Assembly (NCBI GenBank): GCA_030710605.1
Contig: CP092865.1
Coordinates: 35,254,244-35,318,243, forward strand
Length of the DNA: 64,000 nucleotides
Direction: 5' to 3'
DNA from: Cordylochernes scorpioides
Lineage: Eukaryota > Arthropoda > Arachnida > Pseudoscorpiones > Chernetidae
The position numbers and the translations under genes are program-made. Shown piece by piece: positions 1 to 11,175 of the stretch (positions within the stretch are counted from its first letter, which is position 1; every line of letters begins with the position of its first letter). The notes below the pieces were generated by a model. That model saw only the letters and a program-made list of their open reading frames with translations. It searched no databases and was not told the origin of the DNA.

Positions 1-1175
1 TACATACACCGTGTCAACTACTCCATCTTGTGGGAACTATAAGGTTCATCAAAGTGAAGTCATGGTCCACCATGGCCCCTGGTACATACACCGTGTCAAC
101 TACTCCATCTTGTGGGAACTATAAGGTTCATCAAAGTGAAGTCATGGTCCGCCATGGCCCCTGGTACATACACCGTGTCAACTACTCCATCTTGTGGGAA
201 CTATAAGGTTCATCAAAGTGAAGTCATGGTCCGCCATGGCCCCTGGTATATAAACCTTGTCAACTAATACATCTCTTGTAGGAACTATGGTGTTCACCAG
301 AGTGAAGTCCCGGTCCACCATGGCCCCCGGTACATACACCGTGTCAACTACTCCATCTTGTGGGAACTATAAGGTTCATCAAAGTGAAGTCATGGTCCAC
401 CATGACCCCTGGTACATACACCGTGTCAACTACTCCATCTTGTGGGAACTATAAGGTTCATCAAAGTGAAGTCATGGTCCACCATGGCCCCTGGTATATA
501 AACCTTGTCAACTAATACATCTTGTGGGAACTATAAGGTTCATCAAAGTGAAGTCATGGTCCACCATGACCCCTGGTACATACACCGTGTCAACTACTCC
601 ATCTTGTGGGAACTATAAGGTTCATCAAAGTGAAGTCATGGTCCACCATGGCCCCTGGTACATACACCGTGTCAACTACTCCATCTTGTGGGAACTATAA
701 GGTTCATCAAAGTGAAGTCATGGTCCACCATGGCCCCTGGTACATACACCGTGTCAACTACTCCATCTTGTGGGAACTATAAGGTTCATCAAAGTGAAGT
801 CATGGTCCACCATGGCCCCTGGTATATAAACCTTGTCAACTAATACATCTTGTAGGAACTATAAGGTTCATCAAAGTGAAGTCATGGTCCACCATGGCCC
901 CTGGTACATACACCGTGTCAACTACTCCATCTTGTGGGAACTATAAGGTTCATCAAAGTGAAGTCATGGTCCACCATGGCCCCTGGTATATAAACCTTGT
1001 CAACTACTCCATCTTGTGGGAACTATAAGGTTCATCAAAGTGAAGTCATGGTCCACCATGGCCCCTGGTATATAAACCTTGTCAACTAATACATCTCTTG
1101 TAGGAACTATGGTGTTCACCAGGGTGAAGTCCCGGTCCACCATGGCCCCCGGTACATACACCTTGTCAGCTACTC
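1..1175. repeat. 82-bp tandem satellite array
   Basis: Fourteen head-to-tail monomers and a partial fifteenth are visible, starting at 1, 83, 165, 247, 331, 413, 495, 577, 659, 741, 823, 905, 987, 1069 and 1153. The unit is 82 bp (84 bp where a CT is added). Two monomer types alternate irregularly: one opens TACATACACCGTGTC, the other TATATAAACCTTGTC (monomers at 247, 495, 823, 987, 1069). The array runs off the left edge of the window, so its real length is unknown. Short open frames inside it are by-products of the repeat, since 82 is not a multiple of three. Confidence 0.97.
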
Positions 1176-1279
1176 TACCTTGTCAACTACTCTATCTCTA
1201 TTTATGGTGTTCACTAAGATAAATCCAGTTACCATATATTCCTCATTGGTTCGCTACTAGATCCTGCTTCCTGTGTGCA

Positions 1280-2140
1280 TTCATACAATTTGATTTTTGA
1301 TTATATCAGAATTGGCCAAATACCGTTTCTTGATCAATCAAGAAAAGCTAACCACTTGCGCGTTTTTGGATATTGGTCCTCGTCAGCGTGATGCAAACTG
1401 TACCTCACCGACCAAAAAAGCTGGTCTTTGGGGTATTTTGGAAAACTATGAAAGAGGTATTTAGGCTGAAAAAGGCGTGAGAACGCCAATCAATGTGAAA
1501 AAAGGAAAAAATAAATTTGTACTTGGATCAGGTGAATAAATGAAGAAAAAAAGTCATCTTCTTATTATGCAGCTAAAAGTTGCTGATTGCTTGTCCTATC
1601 TATCAGAATAAATATCAACCAATCGTTGATTTTTAATTTTCCAGAATTGGCCAAATACCGTTTCTTGATTAACCAAGAAAAGCTAACCACCTTCCCCTTT
1701 CGGTAGTAGGCCCTCGTCAGCGTGGAGCAACTTTTATTTGCACGATCAGATGTATATTTTCTTAATTTATTCACCTGATCCAAGTATAAATTAATTTTTG
1801 TACTAATTTTCACCTTGATTGGCGTTTTACGCCCTTTCGGCTTAAATACCTGTTTCACGGTGTTTAAGATGCCCCAAAGACCAACTTTTTTTTTAATTGA
1901 GGTACATCTTGCACCACTCCGACTAGAGCCAACAGTCCGAAACAGGTACGTGGGTATCTTTTCATTGAATAATCAAGAAACGGTATTTGGCCATAATTAA
2001 CGATTAGTTTATATTTATTCCGATAGATGGCGCAAGTCATCACCACTTTTAGTTGCAAGATCAGGAGATGCCTTTTTTCTTAATTTATATACCTTCTTCA
2101 AGTACAAATTTATTTTTGTACTCTTTTTCATATATATATA
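1280..2140. repeat. Cluster of inverted copies of a hammerhead-like repeat
   Basis: At least three partial copies of one repeat lie in opposite orientations. A segment near 1495-1545 (GGATCAGGTGAATAAA) returns as its reverse complement near 1759-1790. The block with TTGGCCAAATACCGTTTCTT occurs near 1312 and 1638 and, inverted, near 1975. Degenerate hammerhead boxes are present on the minus strand: TCGTCAG, the complement of CTGACGA, at 1380-1386 and 1714-1720, with a badly decayed plus-strand version near 1920-1945. The same family recurs at 2150-2430, 5150-5280 and 10925-11170. No protein-coding content is recognised. Confidence 0.7.
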
Positions 2141-2149
2141 TATATATAT

Positions 2150-2430
2150 AATAAGCATATCCTGACCAGGAGGATATGTGCTTTTTAGATGGCAGAGCGC
2201 CATCTAGTGGAACAGAAATCAACTAAACATTGATTTAGCCTCTTCCCTGATATTTGGTCAACCTATTTTTTTGAGAAATCAAGAAAAGCCATCCACGAAC
2301 GCGTTTCGCGCTCTTGGCGCTCGTCAGCGTGGAGCAGGTTGTACCACTGCGACCAAAAATATTTTTGGTCCCAGAGGCTTCTTGAGAAAACAAGAAATGG
2401 GTATTTAAGGCTAAACTTACGAAATACGCT
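2150..2430 (-). repeat. Hammerhead-like repeat, best-preserved minus-strand copy
   Basis: Read on the minus strand this matches the copy at 10925-11170 over most of its length. Both have the ribozyme-like core, then a TTTTCTTGATT tract, then a block with TTTAGTTGATTTCTGTTCCA and TAGATGGCGCTCTGCCAT, and an AT microsatellite at the outer end (2129-2150). The two copies differ at many positions, so they are old, but the core stem pairs are kept. Confidence 0.75.
2294..2338 (-). ncRNA. Hammerhead-ribozyme-like core
   Basis: On the minus strand the order is CCACG, CTGACGA (2321-2327), GCGC, a five-base loop, GCGC, then GAAA (2304-2307) followed by CGCGTTCGTGG. CTGANGA and GAAA flanking a closed stem II are the conserved hammerhead boxes. 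Stem II here is GCGC/GCGC, whereas the copy at 10984 has GGGC/GCCC, so paired bases have changed together. CCACG can pair with CGTGG as stem I. The weak point is stem III and the cleavage position: the expected UH (often GUC) is not clearly present, so activity is doubtful. Confidence 0.5.
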
Positions 2431-2439
2431 TAACATGTG

Positions 2440-4060
2440 AAAAATTAATAGAAAAAATAAAAAGGTCAGGTGTGCAGAGAGGCGTCACTCTGCATTCTTT
2501 CTGAACGTCTCCACTATGAAATCAGCGGTCACGGTGAGCTGCAAGACGACGACGTGGATGACTCCTGCGACAGGGCCAGACTGTCTGGGTCTACAAAGGT
2601 GATACAACTGGACAGGTCGAAGCTGGGTGCTCCGTGAATGTCCAACGACAGTTTCTGTGACGCGGAAGTTTGAGCATTTTGTCAGAACACCGCCTGTGAT
2701 ACAAGCTGAAAAGATGTGCTATGACCTTTAACTTATCACCACCTCTTTTGCGTCAGTTAAGTAAATACCCAACAGCTCTTGCCTGAAAAGAATTTTACTG
2801 ATATTGAGACGACCACGCAGCCTGACGCCTCCAGCAGTTTTGCAGATTCCATGGTCCAGTGCGGAATCACGCAAAAAGCCCAGGTTTAGAGGGCGTTGAA
2901 ATATAAAACTTCTAGAAGAAAATTGAAGGCCGACAGCGTTTTTTTTTCTATTGCAAAGAATCTCAGAGAAGCTGACATATACGAATTGATCTACAGCTTA
3001 GAGATAAATAATGGGTGAAAAATAATTAGAAATGATTTCTTACACCAAAAATACCAAAATGTTATATGTATGGCAAACAAATTTATATAACTAGAATATA
3101 AATGTGCGGTGTTGTTTGTTTGATATTTATTGAGAGAGAGAGAAATTCGCCATTTTAAATCTATTGGATGAATATAGAATTAGGACTGGAAGGAGTCTCT
3201 TTCTTAAGAGCTTAGAACTCAGAATACGGAAATTAGCCAAATAATAGACTAAATTACATATTTTGATACAGAAAAAAAATATATATATATATAAATATAT
3301 TGTGGTGGTTCGTTTGGTTTTGAAGAAATGATTCAATTATTCATTCCAAGGTATTTTAATTATTACAGATAAAATATAAAAATAAATATCAATGTTAATT
3401 ATTATTGTTACAAATTAAAATCTAGTAAAGAAGAGTTGAAAAATTTTGATGAAAATGGATGGATGAAAATGGACGTTGGCTCGTGGTGGCCGTCAAAAAC
3501 AATGGTATCCTCCCACGTGCTTACCACGTCACCACCGCCGCGCATGCGCCGACTTGGCGTCACCGCCGACGGAGGTGGTGGCGGTTGAAAGGGCTGTTCA
3601 AAATTGGCGGTGGGTCAAAACACCGTCACATAATAACTATTTTTAAAGCTTTTTGATAATTATAGGCTACTTTTGAAGCTTGAATCATGGTTGCTATTTT
3701 CTGCTATGGCGACAACATGAGTGTATTTAGAATTTAGAAAAACCCTTTGCGTTATTTATGAAATATTTTTTACAAATATTTATATATTGAAAAAAATATA
3801 AATATATTTCAAACTTATCTACATACTTCCATCAAGAAATTTACATTACATGACTGCCCTCGTAAAATAAGCTGAACATGCTAAATTTCCTTCGAGCGCG
3901 TTCTGTAAATCAAATTGGATAACCCATTGAAAGGGTTCATTACTGAAGTTAGCCAATATTTTTCATATTCTTATATTTTGAATAATACTCGAAATTATCA
4001 TTGAACTAACTCATATTTTTAGTAGTGCGTCTAGTAATACCCTGCGAGTAGTACGGACTG
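2440..4060. other. No recognisable gene
   Basis: Apart from short AT microsatellites (near 3281-3300) I see no gene. The part from 2480 to 2960 is less AT-rich and may be very decayed coding DNA, but no domain is readable. A GC-rich patch at 3520-3620 is rich in CACCGCC and its complement GGTGGCGG and can fold on itself. At 3911-3955 a degenerate copy of the repeat core found at 17909-17948 occurs (TTGG, AACCC, GGGTT, then GCCAA). Confidence 0.5.
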
Positions 4061-4259
4061 CGGCGTTGTTTACCAGCGCGACTGGCGCCAGACTACCGGG
4101 ATGTCGTTATCAGGCAGTCCCCAAGGACACAAGCTGCAGACCTCTCGCTATCGTAGCCACAGACATCAAGATATGTCACAACTGTTTCTATTTTACAGAG
4201 ATATATTTCCCACACATATCCATACTACACAAGAAGCTCTTTTTTTTTTGTTCTTTTAT

Positions 4260-4800
4260 TAATCAAAAAGTTGTTCTCTACCTAGAATGGTATCCAATCA
4301 GAATGAAAGAGCACGATAGGAACATCAACAGTAGGGACGCCAGATCTATGATATTCCAACATGTTCACCAAACAGGACATTTAACCTGTCAAACCAACCG
4401 TCCATTACACCAAAGTCCCCAATAAATCACAACGTATATTTTTAGAGGCCTGCATTTCCATCCAAAAGAATAGCATCAATAAGAAAATTGAAATCCTAGA
4501 AATTTACCATTTATTAATGCCGTAATCAGGTATTACAATATTTTATTTCAGTCGCACCTTACTTACTTATTTTTCTAAATATCAGTCTAAGAATGTTTTC
4601 TTACCCAAATATATAGATTTACATAACTGGTTTAATTTCTCACTTCGTAATTATATCTGCCATCACGTTAGTTATAAATTTGCATATCACTTGTCTTTCA
4701 TTGTACTTCTATATATTGTCATGCATTATGCTTTATCTCCACGCCCGTTGAAGAACGATGTCGTTCAAAAGCAAGCGGAATAAACGTGTACTACACTAGA
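4260..4800 (+). pseudogene. Penelope-like element remnant (GIY-YIG C-terminus)
   Basis: The frame around 4303-4425 reads MKEHDRNINSRDARS followed by FQHVHQTGH. This matches the distal part of a Penelope-like GIY-YIG endonuclease (R-x-K-E-H ... H-x-x-x-T-G-H). It continues in a shifted frame with NSINKKIEILEIYHLLMP at about 4470-4530, like the usual R-x-I-x-E-x-I stretch. A short hairpin-plus-AAAAG sequence at 4748-4772 (TTGAAGAACG...CGTTCAAAAG) resembles the CTGAAGA...GAAA tail seen after Penelope-type coding regions. Stops and frameshifts make it inactive. The reverse transcriptase part is absent. Confidence 0.55.
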
Positions 4801-5149
4801 AGCACCTTTTTGTTCTTTTATATTATCACAACATATTCATACTAATTAGATAGCAGCAACGTTCAGTTTCATGCTAAGTAAATGCTTTTAAATCACTCAT
4901 TTATTTTAAAAACATGGTTGAGCGTTCTCACTCCCCAAAATCATTTTAAATATATATCAGAAATTTATTGATAAAATATTTTTTAAAAGAATTTTATTAG
5001 AGTGTACGCAAAAGGAGAAAATAAATATTTCAGCTCCAGCCATTCAACAATTCGATCTATACGAGTCATAATAGAAACTGCGGGAGACGATCATCGTATA
5101 TTGAGTATAAAGAGGTAAATAATTTAGTGAAACATATAAAAACCTGTAC

Positions 5150-5285
5150 TTATTCGTATTTGGTCAATTCTGGAATAATTAAAAGTGAACGAATAGTTCA
5201 TATTTATTCCTACAGATGGCGCAAGCCATCAGCAACTTTTAGTTACGGGATCTCTCAGGAGATTCCTTTTTATCAATATTAAAAC
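5150..5285 (+). repeat. Fragment of the hammerhead-like repeat family
   Basis: TATTTATTCCTACAGATGGC and the following CGCAAGCCATCAGCAAC closely match the segment at 2005-2075. The ribozyme-like core itself is not included in this fragment. Confidence 0.6.
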
Positions 5286-5359
5286 TTTTTGATTGGTTAT
5301 ATTTCATATAAAAATTACTTCAAATTATAAATTAATAATGAAAATTTAATTATAGTAAA

Positions 5360-7073
5360 CTTTTATGAGCGATTCTTAAAGAATAGAGCTGATTTACTTG
5401 AACCACTCCATAGACTACTCGATGATAAAGTCAGCTGGAGATGGCCACACAGAAAAGTCCATGCTTTTCAAAAGGTAAAAAACAAAAAGACGTTGAGCTC
5501 ATAATAAAGTACTGACTCACTATAATTTTCATAAACCTTTAGTGTTAACTAGTGATGCTTCACACACAAATACGGGGTAGGGGCTGTTTCAGCTCACATA
5601 GAAGGAAAAAATGAGAACTCTATAGCCTAGGCCTAAAAGACACTTTAACAAAATCAGAAGGAAACTATGCTCAGAGCGATAAAGAAGAATTAGCAATAAT
5701 CTATGGCATAAACAAGTTTCACAGGTATCTTTACGGAAGGATATTCAAAACCATAATTGAACAAAAAACACTCCTGAGGATATTTACCTCAAGTAAACCT
5801 GTGCCACAAGTTTTTTCTCCTCGAATTAAGAGATGAAGTCTAACTTTATCATCATATGATTACTCCATTGAGAGAATACCGCCCAGGGAAAAGAGTCGGA
5901 CATGCTGATGCACTGATCAGAATATCTTTGAAGTCAACAGGAAATACAACAAAAGAAATACCAGCTATGTTGATTGAGGTGGACGTTATGCCACCGATAT
6001 CAGCAAACGAAATAGCTAAAAAAAACACGTTCTGACAAAATTTTATTATAAAGACTGCTTCCGTGGGCATTAAGAGCTAGGTCTAAATTCGTGGTAGGTA
6101 AAGAATATTCGCCATATGTTTCAAGGAGAGATAAGATCACAACTCAGTATCATTGTATTTTGTGGGGGCATAGAGTTGTGACTCCTAAAGCCTGTAGAAA
6201 CATAGTTTTGAACGTCTTACATAATACATATTCAGGAATAGTGAGAATTAAAGAATCTGCAAGAAGTTTTTTTTTTTGATGGCCTAAAATATCGAAGAGG
6301 AAATAAGGCGCGCGCGCGCGATGTGGGAATGCCAACGTGGTAATAATTTCCCACACATATCTGAATCACAATCCAGAACTTAGCCAGCTAAGCCTTAGAC
6401 CAGGCTTCATATTGATAATGCAGGACCTATACGCAGTCAAATCCTGTTGAATAGTGGTTGATACTTTCTCAAAGTGGCCTGAAGCCATACCGGTTCAAAG
6501 AATGACCGTCTGGGAGGTTGAATGGAAGCTGCGATGGTTGTTTACAACTCATGGGTTGCCAGATGTCCTGGTATCAGATAATTTAAAGAGTCTAGAATTT
6601 GAACATTTTTCGAAGAAAAATGGAATAAGGCATATATTCTCGGCACTCTAACATTCAGCATTGTTTGGACCCAAGAATGCTGCACGAAGGTTTGAACAAC
6701 ATTATATATGTATATTATAGGAGCTATAATGGCAAAGATAGGCGGCTTCCAAGATAAAAAGGTAAAACGAGCCACTGGCTCCAGGAATTACGATATATAG
6801 GATTGTCAGGAGACACAACGACATATAGATAAGCTTAGACCAAGAGAAATAAAAGAACAGGATTGGAATGAGGGCTCATCTCGGGTAGAAGGTTCATCAA
6901 TTGTGCACAATAATAACAAGGGCGAGATTGAGGGCTCAGCTTCAACAGTAAAATATACTAAAAATTAGTTCTGAAAAGCCACCACCCATTCAAGATAGAG
7001 GGCCGGAACTACGGGATAGACCCCGACCCAATATTCAACTTCCTAGTTACCTCAAAGACTGTGACTTGTCTTA
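5360..7073 (+). pseudogene. Gypsy/Ty3 pol remnant (RNase H and integrase)
   Basis: The protein is broken by many stops and frameshifts but can be followed in order. The end of the reverse transcriptase reads ADLLEPLHRLLDDKVSWRWP (about 5391). RNase H follows with VLTSDASHTNTG (about 5547), the frame then shifting to SKTLTKSEGNYAQSDKEELA, KFHRYLYGR and later HADALIRI. The integrase zinc-finger region has VLHNTYSGIVRIKESAR (about 6217) and its core has VVDTFSKWPEAIPV (about 6450), FTTHGLPDVLVSDN (about 6540) and NGIRHIF (about 6622). A basic tail ends in NIQLPSYLKDCDL near 7035-7070. The arrangement fits K02A2.6-like Gypsy elements. Gag, protease and most of the reverse transcriptase are missing. 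Confidence 0.85.
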
Positions 7074-7215
7074 GAGGGGAAAGTATTGTGTATTGTCATA
7101 CTTGGAAACAGAAATTGTTGCCATTGACAATTTTCTTTATCATCATCAGACATATATATAAGTCAGACCAAATAAATTTTTTCATCATATGTCAACTGCT
7201 GGACTTGTATAAATC
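7074..7215 (+). repeat. Possible start of the Gypsy 3' LTR
   Basis: Directly after the pol tail comes a purine tract (AGAGGGGAAAG, 7074-7084) and then TATTGTGTATTGTCATAC, the position expected for a polypurine tract and LTR start. An AATAAA lies at about 7171. No matching left LTR exists in the window, so the extent cannot be fixed. Confidence 0.35.
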
Positions 7216-7269
7216 CTACACGCCATCGAGAATATAACATTCTCTTTGTAAGTCTCTTTCTATCTCAAC

Positions 7270-8750
7270 AGGGTTTTGCCCTTTACATTCAAACTGGGTA
7301 ACTGGTTTGTTTATATCCAGAAGTCCTTTGGGCTATTTTTAAAATTTGCTTATAAAATGATTCCAATTTTCAAAATTGACAACTTCAAGGGCTTGGTTAA
7401 CCTTTCCCTGAAGATTCAGGTAAATAGTTCCATGAGAGCCAGGTTGATTGCCACCTGCTCATTAAAGCCTCGGTATGTGGATTATTTTTCAATTTTGAGG
7501 TGTATTTATAAAATTATTTAAATTTCTCATTTGAAATTTCTATTGCTGAATTAATATCTACTTCAGTTTTCAAGGGAAGTCTGGGGGGCGTGGTGGAAAT
7601 TATATCTTGCTTAAAATGAACCCGATTAGTTACTCGGCTGAGCTTATTCGTGAATTCATTCTTTGAACCATTTTATTCCATGATTACAGGGAAATGCTTA
7701 TAAGTTAGGTCTTCAGGAGTTCTTACCTTTAGGTTCAAGGGAATGTTTTAAAAACAGCGAAGTATAGAAAGCCAATATTGCCAAGTGGACTGTTGTGCGT
7801 GGGTGAAGAAAGTGAGACAATGTCAAGGTTTTCCCTTTCGGAGAAACCGTGTAGTACACTTCCACTTTTATTAGAATTTCTTGATCCCCAGATAGGGTGT
7901 TTGGAGTTTCATTCTCCGCCAGCTGTTATTAAGTGATTGTGTTGTGTCAGTAGATTCAAATCTTCCTCCAAGAGTGTTGCATGAGAATTCTTATAAATTG
8001 AAGATATCTGTAATAGGGTCTTCCATCTGGTTTGATCAATATTGAAGCATTTTCCAAGTTTAAAGTCTAAATCTGAATATTTTTATAAATATAGAAGGAT
8101 TTTTTAATGATGGCTGTTCCCCCACCTTTTCCTGTGATTCGGTCAGATCTAGTGGTTTGATAGCTCCTAAGATATAGATCAATTGAGGGTGTCAAATGGG
8201 TTTCACTGAGCAGTGCAATGTCTATCGAGTTATCACCTTAGAAATGTAAAAGTTCTTCCTTCTTTGATATGATTCCGTTACAATTCCAAGTAACAGTTCT
8301 GAAAGGCAGTTTGCAATTCATGGTAAGTATGTTTTGATTACCTGCATCAATTTTTCACATAGGTCCTTACAGTTAGAACGAGGAGTTTTGCTTGTTGCAG
8401 CTTCAATTTAGCTTTGGTTCTGTTTTTCTACCATTATTGGCCGTGTCCCAGTTTTCTTAGCGATCTGAGTTGTTCTATTGGGTTGGTACTAGTACAAGGT
8501 ATATTGGCTGCTGTTATTGTACTCTAAGAAACTTTGGACATACACAATAATTGGCCGAGTGAACTTCTCCTCAGTGTACACACTATTGAAAAAGTTGTCT
8601 TGACTTTCTTGGACAGTCCTTTGAGTGTGGCTTGTCAACACATTTAACGCACTTTGGTTTCAGGAAGCAGGTAAGTTGACCGTGCCCGAAAACCCTGGCA
8701 GTTGAAACATTGAGCCAGTCGATTTGTTGCTCGGAAAGTTTCAAAATATT
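7270..8750 (-). pseudogene. Jockey/R1-type LINE remnant (ORF1 end and endonuclease)
   Basis: Read on the minus strand, 8630-8720 carries zinc knuckles (RLAQCFNCQGF, then KCVKCVDKPHSKDCP and HSANYCVCPKF) typical of the end of ORF1. At 8320 an ORF2 start reads FRTVTWNCNGIISKKEELL, followed by ALLSETHLTP (about 8200-8215) and RSDRITGKGGGTAI (about 8105-8150). These are the hallmarks of an APE-type endonuclease (N-x-N-G, E-T-H, G-G-G-x-A). The remainder down to 7270 is riddled with stops. The reverse transcriptase is absent, so the copy is cut off at its 3' side. Confidence 0.75.
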
Positions 8751-9840
8751 TTATTAATAGTTATTTTTAATTTTTAATTTATTCAATTTTACAATCGTTG
8801 AATTTTTGCTTTCAACCAACATCATCAAATAGCTTTGTTTTCAAAATATGTGGGTTTGAATTATTGAATTCTATTAATTTCTATTGATAGATATTTCGTG
8901 TTTCTAATTTAATTGTTAATTACCTTTATTATAATTGTCAGTATAAATTTTATTTCATTTTTTTTTACAAGCAAAAAGTAAATAAATATTTCAATATATC
9001 TGTTATATTTCAGTATTCTGATTCCAATATCATCGCGTATATTCATAAATATTATACATTAACAGAGTTTATAGTAGTAAAGTTTTAAGCAATCTCTCCC
9101 CTACAAAAAAAAAGGATATTAAACTATACCTGTTGTACATAGTACTGGTAAATAGCGATCTATATACCAAAATTCTCGTTATTTTTTACTTTGTGTGTCG
9201 CATTTATTTTTATCCTCCGAATATTAGTAGTGATATTTATTTTTTAATTTATTCAATTTCCGATCGTAGATTTTTTGCTTTCAAAAATTTTACTTTATTT
9301 ATTCATTTTCACCGAATTGCCCTTTGTTTTTAATTTTTACAAACAAAATCAATTAATATTTTATCTGTCATATTTCCGTAATCTGATTCAAATATCATTA
9401 ATAAAAGTCTCTTTATACTCAAATTTATTTTTATTCTCTAAATATTAGTTGTTATATATGCATTTCAATTCATTCAATTTTCCAATTTTACATTTTTTGC
9501 TTCGAATTTTACTTTATATATTCATTATCACCAAATTGCTTTATTTTAAAGCAAGTGCGTTTGTATTATTGAATTTTAAACACAATGTAATAAGACCAAA
9601 TCCAAATAAATAAATAGTGTGTGACGCTTCGGTAACAACGCTGTTAACGAAACGTCACACACTATTTATTTATTTGGATTTGGTCTTATTACCTTGTGTC
9701 TATAATCTATAATCCAAATTGTGCCTTATCTTATTGAATTTTATCAATTTCTAATGGTAGATATCTTTCGTGTTTCAAATTCAATTATTAATTACTTTTC
9801 TGCTTATAATCATAATTTCTTCTCTATGAAAATCTTCCTT
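8750..9840 (+). repeat. Diverged AT-rich Helitron-like bodies
   Basis: Three direct, diverged copies of one AT-rich sequence follow one another (from about 8765, 9230 and 9465). They share TTTTTAATTTATTCAATTTT, a TTTTTTGCTTTC block, and endings such as AGATATTTCGTGTTTCTAAT. The junction at 9159 starts TCTATATACCAAAATTCTCG, and the same start occurs at 21304. A TC start followed by TATATA is usual for Helitron 5' ends. No coding sequence is seen. Confidence 0.5.
9580..9699. repeat. Hairpin MITE (foldback)
   Basis: Two arms of about 50 bp, 9581-9631 and 9648-9699, are almost perfect reverse complements (TAATAAGACCAAATCC ... GGATTTGGTCTTATTA, with AGTGTGTGACG/CGTCACACACT inside) and enclose a 16-base loop. 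The element interrupts an AT-rich body. Related termini (AATAAGACCTAATCC) bound the insertions at 21717-21853 and 22813-22948. Confidence 0.85.
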
Positions 9841-10268
9841 GAGAATCTAGTTTGGATGCCCAGGATTTATCCGTGGTCGTATCTGCCCAAATGTATATAG
9901 TTTGCTCAGAGAGTATTTTCATTTAACCTTACTTGAAATGCTGCTTCTAAGTAATCAGAATATAGCCATTGCAATTTTAAAGCCACCGTCTATACTCTTA
10001 ATGTGTCTTCTCAAGCCCTTCGGGTAAACCCTGTGAGTAGCCCGCGTCACTCTGCTAGTAGAGGTTAATAATATAATTCATGTGTCAGCAAATATTCTGA
10101 ATTATATGTCGTATTATAATTGTTGTAAATAGGAATGTTCTACATTGAAACACCAAGTAACACCAATCCTGATGTAACATTAAAATGGAGTTCATTAAAA
10201 TATAACACCAAAAATGAAGGGCGCGGCACCCAGTTAGGTCATATAAAAGGTCATTAATATTTCAAAGA
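9840..10268. other. No recognisable feature
   Basis: Mixed AT-rich DNA. I see no gene, no strong repeat and no RNA signature here. Confidence 0.5.
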
Positions 10269-10276
10269 AGCTAAGA

Positions 10277-10481
10277 CTGGGATCGGCAAACTGCGGCTCG
10301 CGAGCCACATGTGGCACTTTGGATGTGAAGCTGCAGCTCTTTGTATAGTTCCATACACAAATATTATTTATGCGAGTGCCATTTATTTTTGGCAAGAAAA
10401 ATATTTGTGGCTCTTTAAAAACTTTTAATGTTTGTAAATTGAATTTTTGGTTCTTCCGACTCAAAGGTTTGCCGACCCCTG
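10277..10481. mobile_element. hAT-type MITE with 8-bp target duplication
   Basis: The element starts CTGGGATCGGCAAACTGCGG and ends AAGGTTTGCCGACCCCTG, imperfect terminal inverted repeats of the hAT kind. It is flanked by a perfect 8-bp duplication AGCTAAGA at 10269-10276 and 10482-10489, the length hAT transposases make. The 205-bp interior has GCGGCTCGCGAGCC and a TGCAGCTCTTTG block and no coding capacity, so it depended on a transposase from elsewhere. The perfect duplication argues for a fairly recent insertion. Confidence 0.93.
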
Positions 10482-10489
10482 AGCTAAGA

Positions 10490-10924
10490 GAACATGGAAG
10501 TCGATCAGGCTAGTTTTTGATTGGACACGGACGCCCAAAAAGGTCCACCATCTCTGGCGTCACAATTAGCATATAATATAGGCTCCTTCTGAGCTCACGG
10601 GATCATAGGAAGAAGACAAGATAGTGCAATTAAGGTCGCTATGCTGACAGATTAACCAGCGAGTCTCAAGTATTCCGCCAAAGTCCACCTTCCCGGCTGT
10701 TGCCCTCTTTAAACCGAGGTAACTATTTTCCTATGCGCGGAGTTTTTATTTATCTTCAGGCTGGTGCGCTCCCACTCTGGCCCGTGACTGCATTTAGGTT
10801 CATAACACTTGTCGAGCTGACGGCGCACCACCTATCGGGGCTTAGGTACATAATATTCGCCGAGCTGCCGATGTATTATTCACAGTTTCAGGCTATGTAC
10901 ATTTTTGGTCATGACAATATGTAA
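10490..10924. other. No recognisable feature
   Basis: Less AT-rich than its surroundings. An open frame at 10700-10924 has no readable domain and I do not regard it as a gene. Confidence 0.4.
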
Positions 10925-11175
10925 GCAAATAATAAGAAATAAAATAATAAAAAATGCCAGCTGTTGGTACAGCTTGCACCACGCTGACGAGGGCCAATAG
11001 CCCGAAACGCTTTCGTGGTTGGCTTTTCTTGATTTATCAAGAAATTGGGTTGGCCCAAATATCAGAGAATAGACTAAATCAACGTTTAGTTGATTTCTGT
11101 TCCACTAGATGGCGCTCTGCCATTTAAAAGGTTCATGTGAGCGTGATCAGGATATGCCTTATTTTGGTATATATA
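10925..11175 (+). repeat. Hammerhead-like repeat, plus-strand copy
   Basis: This is the plus-strand counterpart of 2150-2430. In order it holds GTTGGTACAGCTTGCACC, the ribozyme-like core, GGCTTTTCTTGATTTATC, the TTTAGTTGATTTCTGTTCCA block and TAGATGGCGCTCTGCCAT, and it ends in an AT microsatellite at about 11168-11180. Confidence 0.8.
10978..11019 (+). ncRNA. Hammerhead-ribozyme-like core
   Basis: ACCACG (10978-10983) precedes CTGACGA (10984-10990). Stem II is GGGC (10991-10994) and GCCC (11000-11003) around the loop CAATA. GAAA follows at 11004-11007, then CGCTTT and CGTGGT (11014-11019), which pairs with ACCACG to close stem I. Boxes and stem II fit a type I hammerhead. Stem III would be minimal (ACG/CGT around CTTT, or a single pair), and in the first reading the base at the cleavage position is G, which is not permitted. 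It could be an inactive descendant or a relaxed variant. Confidence 0.5.

Noticed and set aside
257-454. 65-codon ORF in the satellite
   Set aside because: It starts with TTG, and its peptide is just the translated monomer.
1-1175. Regular repeats that might be taken for a CRISPR array
   Set aside because: The units are directly adjacent 82-bp monomers with no unique spacers, in a eukaryotic genome; it is a satellite.
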